Assembly (NCBI RefSeq): GCF_022664395.1
Contig: NZ_JAKRET010000012.1
Coordinates: 1 to 64,000 of the forward strand
Direction: 5' to 3'
Length of the DNA stretch: 64,000 nucleotides
Origin: Sphingomonas lacusdianchii
GTDB lineage: Bacteria > Pseudomonadota > Alphaproteobacteria > Sphingomonadales > Sphingomonadaceae
The position numbers were made by a program, and so were the translations under genes. Shown here piece by piece: positions 27,553 to 36,290 of the stretch. How positions within the stretch are numbered: the first letter of the stretch is position 1; each line of letters begins with the position of its first letter. The notes below the pieces were generated by a model. The model was not told the origin of the DNA. It saw nothing but the letters and a program-made list of their open reading frames with translations, and made no database searches.

Positions 27553-28181
27553 GCCGCCAGCTCCGCGCCGGTCTTCGCCCGCACTTCGTCGGCGGTGACG
27601 CCGGGCGCGCATTCGATCAGCCGCAGCCCGGGCTTGTCGCAGGCGATGACGGCAAGGTCGGTGATGATCAGGTCGACGCACGCCTTGCCGGTCAACGGCA
27701 GCGTGCAGGCGGGCAGGATCTTCGGATCGCCATGCTTCGACACATGGTCCATCACCACGACCACCCGGCGTACCCCGGCGACGAGGTCCATCGCCCCGCC
27801 CATGCCCTTCACCATCTTGCCCGGAATCGTCCAGTTGGCGAGGTCGCCATTCGCCGCGACTTCCATCGCGCCGAGGATCGCCATGTCGATATGGCCGCCC
27901 CGGATCATCGCGAAGCTGTCGGCGCTGGAAAAGAAGCTGGAGGTCGGCAGCGCGGTAATCGTCTGCTTGCCGGCGTTGATAAGGTCGGGGTCCGCTTCGC
28001 CCGCATAGGGGAACGGCCCGATGCCGAGCATGCCGTTTTCCGACTGGAGCGTGACCTCAATCCCTTCCGGCACGTAATTGGCGACCAGGGTCGGGATGCC
28101 AATGCCGAGATTGACGTAGAAACCGTCCTGCAATTCGCGTGCGGCACGCGCCGCCATTTCGTCGCGGGTCCAGGCCATCAT
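27549..28181 (-). CDS. pcaJ: 3-oxoadipate CoA-transferase, subunit B
   Basis: The 210-residue protein has the family I CoA-transferase B-subunit motif [12 protein letters not shown], whose Glu forms the CoA thioester, and opens [20 protein letters not shown]. With PcaI it transfers CoA from succinyl-CoA to beta-ketoadipate. It overlaps both pcaI and pcaH by ATGA. Close relatives act on acetoacetate (ScoB), but the pca context settles the assignment. Confidence 0.92.
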   Translation of the reverse strand: MMAWTRDEMAARAARELQDGFYVNLGIGIPTLVANYVPEGIEVTLQSENGMLGIGPFPYAGEADPDLINAGKQTITALPTSSFFSSADSFAMIRGGHIDMAILGAMEVAANGDLANWTIPGKMVKGMGGAMDLVAGVRRVVVVMDHVSKHGDPKILPACTLPLTGKACVDLIITDLAVIACDKPGLRLIECAPGVTADEVRAKTGAELAA

Positions 28182-28888
28182 CCATTCTCCCGGCTGCGGG
28201 TCGTCAGCTTCTCGATCCGCTTCTCGTTGATCGTGCTTTTGACGATGCGATCGACATAGATGCCGGGCGTGTGGATGCAGTCGGGGTCGAAGCTGCCTTC
28301 GGGTACGATCTCCTCGACCTCCGCCACCGTGACCTTGCCCGCCGTCGCCATATTAGGATTGAAGTTGCGCGCGGTCTTGCGGAACATCAGATTACCGGCC
28401 GGATCGGCCTTCCACGCCTTCACGATCGACAGGTCGGCGCGCAGCCATGTCTCGCGAACATATTCCTCGCCCTCGAACGTCTCGACCGGCTTGCCCTCGG
28501 CCACCACGGTGCCGACGCCGGTCCTGGTGTAGAAGGCGGGTATGCCCGCGCCACCCGCCCGGATACGTTCGGCGAGCGTCCCCTGCGGGTTGAGTTCCAG
28601 CTCCAGCTCGCCCGACAGATATTGCTGTTCGAACAGCTTGTTCTCGCCGACATAGCTGGAGATCATCTTCGCGACCTGCCGGCTTTCCAGCAGCATCCAC
28701 AGGCCGAAGCCATCGGCCCCGGCGTTGTTCGAGATGACGGTCAGCCGCTTCACGCCGCTCGCCCGGATCTCGGGAATCAGGCTCTCGGGATTGCCCGACA
28801 GCCCGAACCCGCCCGACATGATCGTCATCCCGTCGAACAACAAACCATCCAGCGCCGCTGATGGGCTGTCGTAGATCTTGCGCTTCAT
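28178..28888 (-). CDS. pcaI: 3-oxoadipate CoA-transferase, subunit A
   Basis: The 236-residue protein opens [20 protein letters not shown] and has the glycine-rich [16 protein letters not shown] segment typical of CoA-transferase A subunits. [19 protein letters not shown] and EFNPN-like [14 protein letters not shown] follow. It pairs with PcaJ. The start at 28888 overlaps the pobA stop by ATGA. The open frame beyond it is antisense-like extension into pobA. Confidence 0.92.
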   Translation of the reverse strand: MKRKIYDSPSAALDGLLFDGMTIMSGGFGLSGNPESLIPEIRASGVKRLTVISNNAGADGFGLWMLLESRQVAKMISSYVGENKLFEQQYLSGELELELNPQGTLAERIRAGGAGIPAFYTRTGVGTVVAEGKPVETFEGEEYVRETWLRADLSIVKAWKADPAGNLMFRKTARNFNPNMATAGKVTVAEVEEIVPEGSFDPDCIHTPGIYVDRIVKSTINEKRIEKLTTRSRENG

Positions 28889-30072
28889 ACCGCCTCCAAC
28901 GGTAGGCCGACATAATTCTCGGCCAGGGTAAGTTGCGCGGCCGGCGAGCCGCGCAGATAATCGAGTTCCGCCATCTGGATGCGTCGGTCGAAGCCATCCA
29001 TCGTCGGAAAACGGTGGGTGACCGAGGTGAACCACCACGAAAACCGCTCCGCCTTCCACACCCGCGCCAGCGCCCGCGCCGAATAGCCGTCGATGCCGGC
29101 GTCGCTGTGATCGCGATAATGTTCGGTCAGCGCCTCGCCCAGCATCGTCACGTCGGACACGGCGAGGTTCATCCCCTTGGCACCGGTCGGTGGCACGATA
29201 TGCGCGGCGTCGCCGGCAAGGAACAGCCGCCCCCAGCGCATCGGCTCGGCGACGAACGAGCGTAGCGGGGCGATCGACTTTTCGAACGACGGCCCCCGGG
29301 TGACCTTCGCTGCCGTCTCCGGCCCCAGCCGCACGCAGAGTTCGTCCCAGAAGCGGTCGTCGGACCAGTCGGCGATATCGTCGTCGAGACCGCACTGGAT
29401 ATAATAGCGGCTGCGCGTCGCCGATCGCATCGAAGCGAGCGCGAAGCCGCGTTCGTGATTGGCGTAGACCAGTTCATGCTCGGCAGGCGGTACGTCGGCC
29501 AGCACGCCCAGCCAGCCGAACGGATAGACGCGTTCGAACGTCCGCAACACATCAGCCGGGATCGCCGCACGGCTGACCCCATGATAGCCGTCGCACCCGA
29601 CCACGAAATCACAGTCGAGCCACTGCGCCCCCGCAGCGTCGCGCCACGTCACCACCGGTCGGGCGCCGTCGAGGTCGGACAGCGTCACCTCTGCCGCATT
29701 CCACCGAATGTCGATCCCGCGCGCCTCGCCGGCGTCGAACAGGTCGCGCATCACTTCCTGCTGGCCATAGACGGTGACGGTCGCGCCCCCGGTCAGCGCC
29801 GCCATGTCGATGCGGAACATCCGCCCGTCGAGCGACACGTTGGTCCCGCCATGGATCAACCCCTCGCGCTCCAGCCGGCCAGCGATGCCGAGCCGCTGCA
29901 TCAAGTCGACGGTGCCCTGTTCGAGCACCCCGGCGCGTACCCGCCCCTCGACATACGCCCGGTCGCGACGTTCGAGGACGGTCGCGGCGATGCCTTCGGC
30001 GCGAAGCAGATGCGCGAGGAACATGCCCGCCGGCCCTGCGCCAATGATCGCCACCTGCGTGCGGTGCCGCAT
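28885..30072 (-). CDS. pobA: 4-Hydroxybenzoate 3-monooxygenase
   Basis: The 395-residue class A flavoprotein has the FAD fold AIIGAGPAGMFLAHLL near residue 7, DFVVGCDGYHGVSRAA near 155, and GDAAHIVPPTGAKGMNLAVSDV near 285. These match PobA exactly. It hydroxylates 4-hydroxybenzoate to protocatechuate with NADPH and O2. It is the first gene of the pca operon. The start MRHRTQVAIIGAG is preceded by a G/A-rich stretch, and the TTG 36 codons upstream is not supported. Confidence 0.95.
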   Translation of the reverse strand: MRHRTQVAIIGAGPAGMFLAHLLRAEGIAATVLERRDRAYVEGRVRAGVLEQGTVDLMQRLGIAGRLEREGLIHGGTNVSLDGRMFRIDMAALTGGATVTVYGQQEVMRDLFDAGEARGIDIRWNAAEVTLSDLDGARPVVTWRDAAGAQWLDCDFVVGCDGYHGVSRAAIPADVLRTFERVYPFGWLGVLADVPPAEHELVYANHERGFALASMRSATRSRYYIQCGLDDDIADWSDDRFWDELCVRLGPETAAKVTRGPSFEKSIAPLRSFVAEPMRWGRLFLAGDAAHIVPPTGAKGMNLAVSDVTMLGEALTEHYRDHSDAGIDGYSARALARVWKAERFSWWFTSVTHRFPTMDGFDRRIQMAELDYLRGSPAAQLTLAENYVGLPLEAV

Positions 30073-30196
30073 CCGTCCTCTCCCATGGGCGTATCCGCCC
30101 CTTCGCCGCCGATGGTGCCGCCCCGCCCACGCCATGGCGATGGACGCCCTAACCGAAAAATTGGACGATCCGCTCGACAATGGATAGGCTCGGGCG

Positions 30197-31078
30197 ATGG
30201 CTGCCGCTTCGATCCCGCGCTTTTATCTCTACGGTGAGCCGCATCGATCGGTCGAGGAAAGCTTCGTCCATGCCGAACGGCTCGACGACCGGTCGCGGCC
30301 GAGTGAATGGACGATCCTGCCGCACGCCCATGCCGATCTGGTGCAGGCGTTCGTGCTCGATCGGGGGGGCGGCACGATGCGCGCGGAGGACGCCCGGTTC
30401 GACGTCGCGGCACCGGCGCTGCTGTTGATACCGGCGGGGATCGTCCATGGCTTTTCATGGGACCCGGCATCGGTCGGGTCGGTGGTCACGCTGTCGGTCC
30501 GTCACCTTGCACTGCTCGACGGTCGGTATCCGGGACTGTCGGGCGTGTTCGCACGGGTACAGGTCGTGCCGCTCGGCAGCGACGCGCTGGCCGCGTTACA
30601 CGGGGCGGCCGGGATGCTGATGCGCGAACTGGGCTGGTCGGCACCCGGACACCGCGCCGCCGTCGATGCCGCGCTGCTGACCTTCCTGGTCGAGGCGCGA
30701 CGCGCTGCCGGCCCTGTTCCGGGCGAAGCGCAGCCGCCACCCGGCCAGCATGGCGCATTGGTGGCGCGGTATCGCGCGCGGATCGACGAACGCTTCCGCC
30801 TGCGCGAGCCGATCGCGGTCCATGCCGCAGCGCTTGGCACCAGCGAAAGCCGTCTCCGCGTCGCCTGCACCCGGATCGCCGGCATGTCGCCCGCCGCGAT
30901 GCTCGACGAACGGGCGATGCTCGATGCCAAACGTGCCCTGCTCTACACCCATTTATCGGTGGCAGAGGTCGGCTATAATGCCGGCTTTGCCGATCCGGCT
31001 TACTTCACGCGCTTCTTCACCCGCCATGCCGGCGTTTCGCCGCGCCGTTTCCGTCTTGCGGGAAGCGAACCGCGATAG
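30197..31078 (+). CDS. pobR: AraC-family regulator, PobR-like
   Basis: The 293-residue protein has an N-terminal cupin-like sensor (FVLDRGGGTMRAEDARFDV, about 50-70) and two C-terminal helix-turn-helix motifs (HAAALGTSESRLRVACTRI; VAEVGYNAGFADPAYFTRFFTRHAG). It is divergent from pobA with about 120 bp between starts. This matches AraC-type PobR regulators that activate pobA when 4-hydroxybenzoate is bound. The gene name rests on position and domain type, not on a close sequence comparison. Confidence 0.82.
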   Translation: MAAASIPRFYLYGEPHRSVEESFVHAERLDDRSRPSEWTILPHAHADLVQAFVLDRGGGTMRAEDARFDVAAPALLLIPAGIVHGFSWDPASVGSVVTLSVRHLALLDGRYPGLSGVFARVQVVPLGSDALAALHGAAGMLMRELGWSAPGHRAAVDAALLTFLVEARRAAGPVPGEAQPPPGQHGALVARYRARIDERFRLREPIAVHAAALGTSESRLRVACTRIAGMSPAAMLDERAMLDAKRALLYTHLSVAEVGYNAGFADPAYFTRFFTRHAGVSPRRFRLAGSEPR

Positions 31079-31159
31079 GTGCGGGTCATTCCGGGCCGCC
31101 AGCGCGACCGCATGCGATTCCGGTTTGACGCGGCCGGTGGAACATGGCTTCGCCCGCGC

Positions 31160-31612
31160 ATGAGCGAAGCCACGCCCCATATCCGGACCCTCGGCCAGCT
31201 GGTCGGCTATCGGCTCCGCCGTGCCTCGGCCGTGTTCGCGACCGATTTCGCGATCACGCTGGAGGGGACCGGCATCCGCCAGATCCCGATGGGCATCCTG
31301 TCGGTGGTGGCGGACAATCCGGGGATCAACCAGGGGACCATCGGGCGGCTGCTCGGCATCAAGCGCGCCAATATGGTGCCACTCATCAACGAACTGATCG
31401 AAAGCGGCCTGATCGTGCGCGAGAACGATCCGGCCGACCGCCGCGCCTTCACGCTGGCGATGTCGCCCGCCGGATCGGCGATGCTCGACGACTGTATCCG
31501 CCGGATCGAGGCGCATGAGGAACGGCTGCTTGCCAGCTTCTCAAAGGCGGAGAAGGCGATGCTGCTCGACCTGCTGGAGCGGATCGAGCAGCGGGCGGTC
31601 GTTGCCGATTAA
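31160..31612 (+). CDS. MarR-family transcriptional regulator
   Basis: The 150-residue winged-helix protein contains INQGTIGRLLGIKRANMVPLINELIESGLIVRENDPADRRAFTLAMSP split over the HTH and wing (about residues 55-105). MarR proteins of this sort repress aromatic-degradation genes and release DNA on binding a phenolic acid or its CoA ester. Candidates for control are the vanA-reductase-ferredoxin genes to the right and the lost genes whose ghosts lie just beyond it. The start at 31160 follows pobR by 81 bp. Confidence 0.88.
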   Translation: MSEATPHIRTLGQLVGYRLRRASAVFATDFAITLEGTGIRQIPMGILSVVADNPGINQGTIGRLLGIKRANMVPLINELIESGLIVRENDPADRRAFTLAMSPAGSAMLDDCIRRIEAHEERLLASFSKAEKAMLLDLLERIEQRAVVAD

Positions 31613-31619
31613 GGTCGGT

Positions 31620-31880
31620 CAGGATCAGCGCCTCGAGCGCGACGAGCCCCTGCCCGACCGGATGGACGATCACCGGATCGAGGTCGATCTCGCGGATCGT
31701 CGGCGTACCGGCAAGGATGCGGCCGCCCTCGCGGCATTGGTCGCCGCGAGCATGCCGCCGATGCCGAGGCCGGTAAGAACGCGCCACAGACATAGCTGCG
31801 CAATCCCCCCATCATCGCGCCGAGACAGGCGAGGAGGGTCCGGGGATCGGGCGTCGCGGCTGCGGCATCGGCGGTCATGG
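31620..31880 (-). pseudogene. Fused ghosts of an MFS aromatic-acid transporter and an ADP-forming acyl-CoA ligase
   Basis: Three minus-strand frames carry recognisable scraps. One frame starts MTADAAAATPDPRTLLACLG at about 31880. A shifted frame continues with RVLTGLGIGGMLAATNAA, the conserved cytoplasmic loop of aromatic-acid/H+ symporters (AAHS-type MFS). A third frame has TIREIDLDPVIVHPVGQG and ALEALILTD, the C-terminus of ADP-forming acyl-CoA synthetases, the type used as feruloyl-CoA ligase in sphingomonads. No frame codes for a complete protein. The stretch looks like a deletion that joined the two genes. The identifications are from memory of the families. Confidence 0.6.
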
Positions 31881-31886
31881 CGTCGC

Positions 31887-32198
31887 TCAGTCCTCCGGAG
31901 CAATGGTGACGCGCAGGCCGTCCAGCGACGGAAGTTGACACGACAGCCGCGAGCACGCGGTGCGATGCTCGGATATGTCGAGCAGATCGTCCTCGTCGAC
32001 ACTCATTGGCGGCAGGCTATCCAACTGCGGTTGATCGACAAAGACGTGGCAGGTCGCGCACGAGCAACAGCCGCCGCACGATGCCAACATCTCGTCGATG
32101 CCGGCGTCGCGGATCGCGCGCATGACGCTGGCGTCGGGATCGGCGGCGATGCTGCGGGTTTCGCCGCTGCGGGTGGTGACGGTCAGGGTCGGCATCAT
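31887..32198 (-). CDS. [2Fe-2S] ferredoxin, adrenodoxin type
   Basis: The 103-residue ferredoxin has cluster ligands C41, C47, C50 and C87, spaced C-x5-C-x2-C-x36-C. This is the adrenodoxin/putidaredoxin pattern that serves Rieske oxygenases and P450s. The segment [15 protein letters not shown] is typical. It overlaps the reductase gene by ATGA and is the last gene of the unit vanA-reductase-ferredoxin. It very probably carries electrons from that reductase to VanA. Confidence 0.93.
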   Translation of the reverse strand: MMPTLTVTTRSGETRSIAADPDASVMRAIRDAGIDEMLASCGGCCSCATCHVFVDQPQLDSLPPMSVDEDDLLDISEHRTACSRLSCQLPSLDGLRVTIAPED

Positions 32199-33424
32199 GC
32201 CAGTTCCTTCAGAGGAGTAGCCGCATCGGCCAGCGCATCGCGTGGTGGAATGGCGCCACGTTCGACCAGCTTGCGGCCTTGCACATAGTCCTTGGTCGCG
32301 TTGACGCAGTCGAGGGCGATCACCCGGCCGGCGCGCAGATAGACGATCGAGAAGGACCGCGCCGCCCGGTCGCCACGCACGACCAGATCGTCATGGCCGA
32401 TCGACAGGCCGACCGTCTGCAGGCGCAAATCATATTGGTTCGACCAGAACCATGGCAGCGCGGCATAGGGTGGCGCGGTGCCGTCGGTCAGGAGCGTGGC
32501 GACGGTCGCCGCCTGATCGTTGGCATTCTGCACGCTTTCGACACGCAAGCGCGCGCCATCGGCATAAGCGCTGGGGTGGGCGGCGCAATCGCCGATCGCA
32601 AAGATTTCAGGGAGCGAGGTGCGGCATCGGTCGTCGACATCGACGCCGTTGCCGCCGGCGGCCCCCGCCGCCAGCAGCGGCTCGACCGCGGGCACGATGC
32701 CGATGCCGACGATCACCATGTCGCAGGCAAAAGTCTCGCCATCGGCGGTGCGCACCGACAGGCCGCGATCGGCCGGTTCGATACAATCGACGGTGACGTT
32801 CAGGCGCAGATCGACCCCGGCGGCGCGATGCTCGGACGCGTAGAAGGCGGACAGCGGCGCACCGGCGACGCGGGCGAGCAGCCGGTCCTGCGCCTCTAGC
32901 AACGTCACCTGCTTGCCGGCCTTGATCAGGACCGCCGCCGCCTCCAGCCCGATATAGCCGCCGCCGATGATGCAGACGCGGCGGACCGTGTCCAGTTCGG
33001 CCATGATCGCATCGGCATCGGCGCGGGTGCGCACGGCATGGACGCCGGGCAGGTCGTGGCCGCTGCAGGTCAGCCGGCGCGGCGCGCCGCCGGTCGCCCA
33101 GATCAGCACGCCATAGCCGATCGTCGCGCCATCGGCCGTTTCGACCCGGTGCGCGTCGGCTTCGACGCGGACCACGCGCCGTCTGAGCAGCAGATCGACC
33201 TGCCGTTCGGTCCAGAAGGCAAGCGGGCGGATCAGGATGCGCTCGAACGGCTTGTCGCGGGCGAGATACTCCTTCGACAGCGGCGGGCGTTCATAGGGCG
33301 GGTCGGGTTCGTCGCCGACGATGGCGATGGTCCCGGCGAAGTTGCGCTGGCGCAGCGCGATCGCCGCCTGTGCGCCGCCATGCCCGCCGCCGACGATCAG
33401 CACGTCATAGTGCGGCAGCGTCAC
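32195..33424 (-). CDS. FAD-dependent ferredoxin reductase
   Basis: The 409-residue protein has an N-terminal FAD site ([17 protein letters not shown], about residues 8-24), an NAD-binding site ([17 protein letters not shown], about 147-163), and the [10 protein letters not shown] segment near 275. This is the putidaredoxin-reductase/BphA4 family. It takes electrons from NAD(P)H for the neighbouring ferredoxin. It overlaps both neighbours by ATGA. Confidence 0.92.
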   Translation of the reverse strand: MTLPHYDVLIVGGGHGGAQAAIALRQRNFAGTIAIVGDEPDPPYERPPLSKEYLARDKPFERILIRPLAFWTERQVDLLLRRRVVRVEADAHRVETADGATIGYGVLIWATGGAPRRLTCSGHDLPGVHAVRTRADADAIMAELDTVRRVCIIGGGYIGLEAAAVLIKAGKQVTLLEAQDRLLARVAGAPLSAFYASEHRAAGVDLRLNVTVDCIEPADRGLSVRTADGETFACDMVIVGIGIVPAVEPLLAAGAAGGNGVDVDDRCRTSLPEIFAIGDCAAHPSAYADGARLRVESVQNANDQAATVATLLTDGTAPPYAALPWFWSNQYDLRLQTVGLSIGHDDLVVRGDRAARSFSIVYLRAGRVIALDCVNATKDYVQGRKLVERGAIPPRDALADAATPLKELA

Positions 33425-34482
33425 GCGGTCGCGGCCCGTTCACGGGCGATGGCACGGTCGATCATCAGGCGCGAGCGGACCCCGCCAGCATCGATGTTGA
33501 GTTCCAGCAGCTTGCGGTCGGGATAGCGCGAAAGATTGTCCTGTTGCCGCTCCAGCATCTCCAGATCCTCCGAAAAGATCGTGCGCTGCCCTTCGCGGAT
33601 CGTGTCGGTCAGCGCGGCATCGTCGACCGCGAATTGCCGCGCCATGCCCCAGAAATACCAGTGCGAGGTCTCGGTCTCGGGCGTGATGAAATCGACGACG
33701 ATGCTCGATGCCTTCTTGAACGGATCGGCATGATAGCCGCCCTGCCCGGCCAGCGCGACGCCGACCTCGATCATCACATGGCTGGGCAGCGAGAACCGGC
33801 AGACCTGCCAGCGATCGACCGGCGCATCCTCGGGCAGGCCGGCACCGCGCAGCGCCATCCGCCAGAAGGGCGGCGCGGAGATGTTTTCCATGTGGCGGCT
33901 GGTAACGACCTCAACGCCGGTCGCCTCGGTCTTCACCGGGGCTTCGTCGATCTCCTTCTGGCCGATGCTGCCGGCATGGACATAGGTTTCGTGGGTCAGG
34001 TCCATCAGATTGTCGATCATCAGCCGGTAATCGCAGCCGATATGGAACAGCCCGCCGCCATAGGCCCAGTCGGGGCTTTCGGCCCAGGGCAGCGGGTGCA
34101 GCCTGTCCGCCGACGCGCGTTCGGGATCGCCGGGCCAGACCCAGACGAAGCCATAACGTTCGATGACCGGAAAGGCGCGGGCCGGGGGAAACCTGCCGAC
34201 CTGCTGCCCCGGCATGTTGTCTGCGCGGCCGCGGCAATCGACGGCAAGGCCGTGATAGCCGCATACCAGCGTCTCGCCGCGCACGAAGCCGAGCGAGAGC
34301 GGCGCGCCGCGATGCGGGCAGAAATCCTCCAGCGCGACGACGCCGCCGCTTGCCGGGCGGAAGAACACCATGCGCGCTCCGGTGATCTGGCGGGCGAGCG
34401 GTGTGTCGCCGATCTCGTCCGCGCTTGCCGCGACATACCATGCATCGAGCGGCCAGCTGGCCTGCGTTGCTGTCGTCATCAC
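33421..34482 (-). CDS. vanA: Vanillate O-demethylase oxygenase subunit (VanA-type Rieske oxygenase)
   Basis: The 353-residue protein has Rieske ligands C55/H57 and C74/H77 (CPHRGAPL ... CGYHG). The mononuclear iron site is D161/H164/H169 in [13 protein letters not shown]. Its wording closely tracks VanA (KNAWYVA-like start, [27 protein letters not shown]). VanA oxidatively demethylates vanillate to protocatechuate and formaldehyde. The usual partner VanB (FMN/2Fe-2S reductase) is absent; a ferredoxin and an FAD reductase follow instead. Other methoxy-aromatic acids are possible substrates. Confidence 0.88.
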   Translation of the reverse strand: MMTTATQASWPLDAWYVAASADEIGDTPLARQITGARMVFFRPASGGVVALEDFCPHRGAPLSLGFVRGETLVCGYHGLAVDCRGRADNMPGQQVGRFPPARAFPVIERYGFVWVWPGDPERASADRLHPLPWAESPDWAYGGGLFHIGCDYRLMIDNLMDLTHETYVHAGSIGQKEIDEAPVKTEATGVEVVTSRHMENISAPPFWRMALRGAGLPEDAPVDRWQVCRFSLPSHVMIEVGVALAGQGGYHADPFKKASSIVVDFITPETETSHWYFWGMARQFAVDDAALTDTIREGQRTIFSEDLEMLERQQDNLSRYPDRKLLELNIDAGGVRSRLMIDRAIARERAATA

Positions 34483-34675
34483 ACTCTCCTGCCGATCAGC
34501 GTAGATTCATGCCGAGCCGGACGCCATAGGCAGGTCGGGGGATCGACCACCTTGTTCGTCCGGGAGGATTTCATGCGCCGAAACCGGCTTGGCGAAGCGC
34601 TTCACCGCCGCCAAGATCGCCGCGCTTCGCCGTGCGTTCGGCGCAGACGCATGAATTTTCGACAGGAATTGCCCG

Positions 34676-35674
34676 ATGACCGTCCGTTCCTTTTCCCGTC
34701 GCGCCGCGTCGCTGGTCGCGCTGGCGGTGCTGTCGCCGAGCGCATCGGCGCAGACGCCACCGGCACCCGTGGCTGAACGCCCCGCCCCGCCCGCGGCATG
34801 GACGTCGGCGCCGTTCGTGCCGTTATGGACCGGCACGCCGCCGGGCGGCGGGTTCAAGGCGGGCGCGGTGCCGGCGAACGATCCCGCGACGTTCCTGCGC
34901 AATGTGGATCGGCCGGGGTTGCGGATGTTCAAGCCCGTGCGGGCGAACGGGGCGTCGGTGCTGGTGATTCCGGGCGGCGCCTATACCTTTCTGTCGATCG
35001 GCAATGAGGGCGTCGACATCGCCGGGCGGCTGACCGCGCTCGGCTATACCGTCCATGTCCTGACCTATCGCCTGCCGGGCGAGGGCTGGGCCAATCGCGC
35101 CGATGTGCCGTTGCAGGATGCGCAGCGCGCGGTGCGCATGGTCCGCGCCGCCGCGACCCGCGACGGGCTGGACCCGCACAAGGTCGCGGTGGTCGGTTTT
35201 TCGGCGGGCGGGCATCTGGCGGCGACGCTGGAGACCGATTTCGCCCAGGCCGTCTACCCTCCGCGCGATGCGACCGACCGGATCGACGCGCGACCCGATG
35301 CCGCCGCGCTGATCTATCCGGTGATCGCCGCCGCGCCGCCCTTTACCCATGCGCAATCGGCCGAAAAGCTGCTGGGTCCGAACCCCGATGCGGCGGCGGT
35401 CGCGCGGCGATCCCCGGCGCAGCACGTCACCGGAGCGACGCCGCCGACCTTCCTGCTGCACGCGATGGACGATGGCGCGGTGGTGCCCGACAACAGCCTG
35501 TTGATGCTGGCGGCGCTGCGCACGGCCGGACGCCCGGTCGAGGCGCATTTCCTGACCGAAGGCGGCCACGGCTTCGGTGTCGGCACGCCCACGATGCCCG
35601 CCGGCCATTGGGTCGAGATGTTCGACCGGTGGCTGCAACGCACCTTCGCCAAGGCAACACCACCGGCGGAGTGA
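34676..35674 (+). CDS. Secreted alpha/beta hydrolase (acetyl-esterase type)
   Basis: The 332-residue protein has a signal peptide (SRRAASLVALAVLSPSASA, cleavage near 25). Its alpha/beta hydrolase domain has VIPGGAYTFLS oxyanion-hole wording, nucleophile GFSAGGH (near residue 182), an acid in LHAMDDG and His in GGHGFG. Relatives act on carbohydrate acetyl or feruloyl esters. It starts a plus-strand run with the DUF3237 and tannase-family genes and is divergent from vanA. Confidence 0.85.
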   Translation: MTVRSFSRRAASLVALAVLSPSASAQTPPAPVAERPAPPAAWTSAPFVPLWTGTPPGGGFKAGAVPANDPATFLRNVDRPGLRMFKPVRANGASVLVIPGGAYTFLSIGNEGVDIAGRLTALGYTVHVLTYRLPGEGWANRADVPLQDAQRAVRMVRAAATRDGLDPHKVAVVGFSAGGHLAATLETDFAQAVYPPRDATDRIDARPDAAALIYPVIAAAPPFTHAQSAEKLLGPNPDAAAVARRSPAQHVTGATPPTFLLHAMDDGAVVPDNSLLMLAALRTAGRPVEAHFLTEGGHGFGVGTPTMPAGHWVEMFDRWLQRTFAKATPPAE

Positions 35675-35750
35675 TTTGCCGGCTTGCAATCATCAGCCAT
35701 TTAGACATGCATCATAGCAATCCGGCGATGACCGGTTGGAGGGATGCAGC

Positions 35751-36290
35751 ATGGCCGACACGATGCGGGTTTCGGAAGCCGACCGGTGGACCCGGCGCGG
35801 TTTGCTCGGCGCGTCGGCGGTACTGGCCGGGGCGGCGTCGCTGCCGGGATCGGCACAGGCGGCACCTGAGCGGCTGACCAGCATCGGCCTGACCTTTGCC
35901 TATGAAGCGATCGTGACGCTGGGCAAGACCGAGGAGGTCGGCGCGACGCCGCTGGGCAAACGCATTCGCATCCCGATCACCGGCGGCCGGTTCAGCGGCC
36001 CGCGCATTTCCGGCACGATCCTTCCCGAGGGGATGGACTGGCAGCTGGTTCGCGCCGACGGGACGACGGTGCTGGAGGCGAGCTATCTGATGCGCGAGCG
36101 CGACGGGACGCTGATCCATATCCGCAATCGCGGGCTGATACGCGGCAACTATATCCGTACGACGCCGGAATTCGAAGCGCCGCTGGGCAAGCATCAATGG
36201 CTGAACGAGGCGATCTTCCTCGGCACGGTCGGGGCGGCCGACCCGGCGGACGGGGCGGCGGTGCGCATCACCGTCTATCAGGTGGCATGA
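35751..36290 (+). CDS. DUF3237 family secreted protein
   Basis: The 179-residue protein has a Tat-like leader (TRRGLLGASAVLAGAASL). The mature region matches DUF3237: LTFAYEAIVTLG, GGRFSGPRISGTILPEGMDW and NRGLIRGNYIRTTPEFEAP. This small beta-barrel family often accompanies esterases and aromatic degradation genes but has no established reaction. The start at 35751 has GGAGGG upstream. The gene overlaps the next by ATGA. Confidence 0.85.
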   Translation: MADTMRVSEADRWTRRGLLGASAVLAGAASLPGSAQAAPERLTSIGLTFAYEAIVTLGKTEEVGATPLGKRIRIPITGGRFSGPRISGTILPEGMDWQLVRADGTTVLEASYLMRERDGTLIHIRNRGLIRGNYIRTTPEFEAPLGKHQWLNEAIFLGTVGAADPADGAAVRITVYQVA

